A stretch of 8,011 nucleotides of DNA, taken from NCBI GenBank assembly GCA_944390615.1, contig CALXRJ010000109.1, positions 1-8,011 on the forward strand, given 5' to 3'. The notes beneath the pieces were generated by a model that worked only from the letters and a program-made list of their open reading frames with translations, made no database searches and had not been told where the DNA came from. This DNA comes from an uncultured Clostridia bacterium (GTDB taxonomy: Bacteria > Bacillota > Clostridia > TANB77 > CAG-508). A program made the translations under genes and the position numbers. Shown piece after piece: positions 5,489-8,011 of the stretch (the first letter of the stretch is position 1; every line of letters begins with the position of its first letter).

Positions 5489-6296
5489 CTACTCCAAGCT
5501 CCTTCCATAAAGTATTAAAGTATTTGCTAAATTTAGGGCTTTCTCTACAATTAATTGGATTTCGATCTTCCATTTCAAAATCAATTTTATGAATGGCTTT
5601 TACCGTTCCTGGTCTTTTACTTAGTACTGCTATTCTATCTGACATACTAATTGCTTCTGAAATATCATGTGTTACAATTAAGGCTGTAATTCCTTCTTTT
5701 CGTAAAATATGATAGATGTCGTTTGTTACCATAATTCTGGTTTGATAGTCTAATGCGGAAAATGCTTCATCTAATAATAAAATTTTAGGATTTACGGCTA
5801 GTGTTCGAATTAGGGCTACTCTTTGCCTCATTCCCCCTGATAATTCAGAGGGGTATTTGTCTTTAAAGTCATATAAATCATATTTTTTTAATAGTTTTTC
5901 TACATAGCTTATCGATGCTTCATCTTTTTTTCCTTTAATTTCTAAGCCAAACATGACATTACTAAGTATGGTTCTCCATTCTAGCAAACAGTCTCTTTGT
6001 AACATATAGCCTATTTTAGGTGATATTCCTGTTATTTTTTCTCCTTCTATGTAGATTTCTCCTGTTGTTTTTTCTTCTAATCCTGCTATAATGGAAAGAA
6101 GCGTAGATTTTCCACAGCCACTTGGACCAATAATACTTACAAATTCGCCTTGCTTTATTGTTAGGTTTACATTTTGAATGGCTAGTACTTCCCCTTCTTT
6201 GTTTTGGTACTTTTTACTTATATTTTTAATTGATAATATTTCCTTTTCATTTCGACAATTTTCACTTATATTTTGGTTGTTATCTGTTTTTTCCAT
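5481..6296 (-). CDS. ABC transporter ATP-binding protein, SsuB/TauB type
   Basis: The 271-residue ATPase has all nucleotide-binding motifs: Walker A GPSGCGKST (57-65), Q-loop Q100 in YMLQRDCLLEWRT, signature LSGGMRQ (152-158), Walker B ILLLDE (172-177), D-loop SALD (180-183) and switch H210. The Q-loop context with LLEWRT and the short C-terminus fit SsuB/TauB importers for sulfonate-like or vitamin-precursor substrates. I start it at ATG 6296, which has AAGGAGG followed by 7 bases. The frame stays open 54 codons further upstream, but that stretch would run through the promoter region and the terminator hairpin at 6407-6467 and has no family match. It is the first gene of the operon and is followed with an 8-nt overlap by the permease. 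It powers import on the cytoplasmic face. Confidence 0.93.
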   Translation of the reverse strand: MEKTDNNQNISENCRNEKEILSIKNISKKYQNKEGEVLAIQNVNLTIKQGEFVSIIGPSGCGKSTLLSIIAGLEEKTTGEIYIEGEKITGISPKIGYMLQRDCLLEWRTILSNVMFGLEIKGKKDEASISYVEKLLKKYDLYDFKDKYPSELSGGMRQRVALIRTLAVNPKILLLDEAFSALDYQTRIMVTNDIYHILRKEGITALIVTHDISEAISMSDRIAVLSKRPGTVKAIHKIDFEMEDRNPINCRESPKFSKYFNTLWKELGVDE

Positions 6297-6331
6297 TCTT
6301 TTTTCCTCCTTAGGTCTTAAATTCAGTTTGT

Positions 6332-6390
6332 AATAGATTTGTTGTTTATCTATTTTATAGTATGAAATTTGTCGAAATTTGTGCGAATTT
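6332..6390 (-). promoter_or_regulatory. Putative regulated promoter of the ABC operon with tandem repeats and a palindrome
   Basis: A -10-like TATAAA lies at 6359-6354 with no recognisable -35 box 16-18 bp upstream. Instead the plus strand shows GAAATTTGTC (6364-6373), GAAATTTGTG (6374-6383) and a partial CGAATTT (6384-6390), repeats one helical turn apart. A 7-bp inverted repeat (AATAGAT 6332-6338, ATCTATT 6348-6354) overlaps the expected start of transcription. The arrangement suggests an activator or repressor target. No riboswitch-length leader is present. Confidence 0.4.
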
Positions 6391-6406
6391 AAGCAGTTAA
6401 TCCTAT

Positions 6407-6467
6407 AAAAAAGACCTGTTTCCTTTTGGTATATCAAATATATACCAAAAAGAAACAAGTCTTTTTT
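6407..6467 (-). terminator. Long terminator hairpin after the aminopeptidase gene
   Basis: Two 28-base arms (6407-6434 and 6440-6467) pair around a 5-base loop. There are only two non-Watson-Crick positions. In the minus-strand RNA both are G-U wobbles, whereas in a plus-strand RNA they would be C-A mismatches, so the hairpin is best formed by minus-strand transcripts. It ends in six U residues and lies 68 nt past the aminopeptidase stop. It separates that gene from the ABC operon promoter. Confidence 0.8.
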
Positions 6468-6535
6468 GTCATTTATAGCCTATGCTAAATGGATTTACAT
6501 CTACTTTTTATAGTTTTTCTCTATTTATTATATGG

Positions 6536-7936
6536 TTAATCTTTTACCCAAAAAGCTTTATAAGCTCTATATGCTTCATAAATATCAAATTTACTGGTTA
6601 CTTCATATGGGGCATGCATAGAAAGTACCGGAACGCCACAATCGATTACATCTACACCTTTGTTGGCTAAAATGTAAGCAATGGTTCCTCCTCCTCCTAC
6701 ATCTACTTTTCCAAGTTCTGACACTTGGTATTTAATTTGGTTTGTTTCTAAAAGGTTTCTTACCCATGCTACAAATTCTGCATTAGCATCTGATGCACCT
6801 GATTTTCCTCTTGCTCCTGTATATTTATTTAGGGTAATACCTTTTGATAAATAGCCACTATTTTGTCTATCAGAAACACTACTATATAGTGGGTCAAAAC
6901 CTGCATCTACATCAGAAGATAACATTTTGGAATAGCAAAATACCTTTTCTAAAAGATTTGGTCTATTTTCTCCTGTTTTGTTTAATAGTTCTGATATGAA
7001 ATAATCAAATACATGAGATTCCATTCCTGTATTTCCCATACTTCCTATTTCTTCTTTGTCAGAAAGAATGCATATGGCTGTTTTTTGTGGTTTTTCAATT
7101 TCCATTAGTGCTTTTAAAGCAGTATAACTACATACTTTATCATCTTGCCCATAAGCTGCTACCATGCCATAGTCAAATCCTAGGGAACGTGCTTTAAAGG
7201 CAGGTACTAGTTCTAATTCTGAGCTGACAAAATCCTCTTCTGTAATTCCATATTTTTCGTTTAAAATTTTTAATATATTTAATTTTACTTTATTTTTTTC
7301 TTTTTCATCTATGATTGGGATACTGCCTACTAATAAATCTAAATTTTCTCCTTCAATGGCATCTCTTAATTTTTTAGCTTCTTGTTCTTTGGCTAAATGT
7401 GGTAGTAAATCGGTAATGGTAAAAATTGGGTCTTGTTCATCTTCTCCAATATTGACTGTAATTTTTTCGCCATTTGCCTTTATAATCACACCATGAATGC
7501 TTAGTGGTATCGTAGTCCATTGATATTTTTTGATTCCTCCATAGTAATGGGTATTAAAATAAGCAAGTTCTCCCTCTTCATATAGTGGGTTTGGTTTTAA
7601 GTCTAATCTTGGTGAATCAATATGGGCTCCTACGATATGTAATCCATTTTCTAGTTTTTGTTCTCCTATGACTGCTAAATAGATACTTTTTTCTCGATTG
7701 ACAAAATATACTTTATCTCCTGGTTTTAAATTTTGCATTTGGTTAACATCTTGAAATCCATTTTTTTCAGCCAAATTTCTGGCATTTGCTGCAAATTCTC
7801 TTTCTGTTTTGGAATGATTTAAAAATTCCATGTATCCATCACAAAAATGAAATATTTGGTTGAATTTTTCTTCATTTATTTCTAGCCATCCTGATTTTTT
7901 TTCATTTATTAATTTCTTTTTTAAATTTTCGTCCAA
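6536..7936 (-). CDS. apeA: M18-family zinc aminopeptidase (aspartyl aminopeptidase type)
   Basis: This 466-residue protein has the usual M18 length and motifs. They are AHIDSPRLDLKPNPLYE (104-120) with metal ligand H105, the YGQDDKV segment (262-268) with the bridging Asp, DKEEIGSMGNTGM (293-305) with catalytic and metal-binding glutamates, SSDVDAGFDP (340-349), KYTGARGKSGASDANAEF (371-388) and a C-terminal SMHAPYE (439-445) with H441. M18 enzymes are cytosolic, often dodecameric, and remove N-terminal acidic or neutral residues in peptide turnover. No signal peptide is seen, in agreement. The start is TTG at 7936-7934, with GGAGG 7 nt upstream and no in-frame ATG near it. It appears to be a single-gene unit between its own promoter and the hairpin at 6407-6467. 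The symbol is given by family; exact substrate preference cannot be read. Confidence 0.93.
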   Translation of the reverse strand: MDENLKKKLINEKKSGWLEINEEKFNQIFHFCDGYMEFLNHSKTEREFAANARNLAEKNGFQDVNQMQNLKPGDKVYFVNREKSIYLAVIGEQKLENGLHIVGAHIDSPRLDLKPNPLYEEGELAYFNTHYYGGIKKYQWTTIPLSIHGVIIKANGEKITVNIGEDEQDPIFTITDLLPHLAKEQEAKKLRDAIEGENLDLLVGSIPIIDEKEKNKVKLNILKILNEKYGITEEDFVSSELELVPAFKARSLGFDYGMVAAYGQDDKVCSYTALKALMEIEKPQKTAICILSDKEEIGSMGNTGMESHVFDYFISELLNKTGENRPNLLEKVFCYSKMLSSDVDAGFDPLYSSVSDRQNSGYLSKGITLNKYTGARGKSGASDANAEFVAWVRNLLETNQIKYQVSELGKVDVGGGGTIAYILANKGVDVIDCGVPVLSMHAPYEVTSKFDIYEAYRAYKAFWVKD

Positions 7937-7965
7937 AGTAATTCCTCCTATCCATATTTTTTCTC

Positions 7966-7974
7966 ATTATATCA
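7966..7974 (-). promoter_or_regulatory. Extended -10 promoter of the aminopeptidase gene
   Basis: The minus strand reads TGATATAAT at 7974-7966, a perfect -10 hexamer preceded by the TGn extension. The best -35 at normal spacing (TGGTAA) is weak, as is common with extended -10 promoters. Transcription would start near 7959, about 22 nt before the TTG start codon. Confidence 0.7.
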
Positions 7975-8011
7975 CTTTCTTTTTTATTTTACCATATTTT
8001 TGTTAAATTAT

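Noticed and set aside
6297..6406. TPP or other riboswitch in front of the ABC operon
   Set aside because: From the predicted transcription start only about 50 nt remain, too short for a TPP or FMN element, and no conserved riboswitch core is recognisable.
6297..6458. A 54-codon N-terminal extension of the ABC ATPase starting at ATG 6458
   Set aside because: It would begin inside the terminator hairpin and cross the promoter region. It has no SD and no family match, whereas ATG 6296 has AAGGAGG at good spacing.
1..8011. tRNA, rRNA, CRISPR arrays, transposases or prophage genes
   Set aside because: I looked on both strands and saw no tRNA-like cloverleaf, regularly spaced repeats, transposase motifs or integrase.

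Overview
The window looks like chromosomal DNA of a low-GC Gram-positive bacterium, most likely a clostridial or related Bacillota (Firmicutes) lineage. The reasons are strong AT-richness (roughly 30% GC by eye), AGGAGG-type ribosome binding sites, consensus sigma-A type promoters, TAA as the stop of all six complete genes, and protein families typical of that group (clostridial-type Y-family polymerase, M18 aminopeptidase, SsuABC-like transporter). Trp is encoded by TGG, so nothing suggests a recoded UGA. All recognised genes are on the minus strand, so the order of transcription runs from high to low coordinates.

Layout in transcription order. (1) 7936-6536 is an M18 metallo-aminopeptidase with a TTG start, its own extended -10 promoter and, downstream, a very long terminator-like hairpin (6407-6467). 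(2) 6296-3577 is a three-gene ABC importer operon: ATPase, then permease (8-nt overlap), then substrate-binding protein. It starts from a repeat-rich, -35-poor promoter region and ends at a 12-bp palindromic terminator (3550-3573). A 10-bp inverted repeat could mask the start codon of the binding-protein gene. (3) 3456-274 is a second operon from a perfect TTGACA-N17-TATAAT promoter. It holds a Y-family translesion polymerase fused in frame to a NadR-type NMN adenylyltransferase domain, followed 27 nt later by a GT-C/ArnT-like membrane glycosyltransferase, and ends in a hairpin whose 5' arm is the last codons of the gene. (4) 90-1 is the first 30 codons of a Phd/YefM-family antitoxin that runs off the window edge, with a good promoter and duplicated GTAC-centred sites overlapping the -10.

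The most interesting object is the polymerase-NMN adenylyltransferase fusion. The polymerase half is complete, including catalytic carboxylates and a QLSLF clamp-binding motif normally found near the C-terminus. The second half carries the HxGH nucleotidyltransferase motif and NadR-like SSEP and ATxIR motifs. Bacterial NAD-dependent DNA ligase releases NMN, and NMN adenylyltransferase turns NMN back into NAD, so a role in NAD recycling at repair sites is an attractive but untested idea. The other genes are ordinary families. Their control regions, rather than their products, hold the remaining points of interest.
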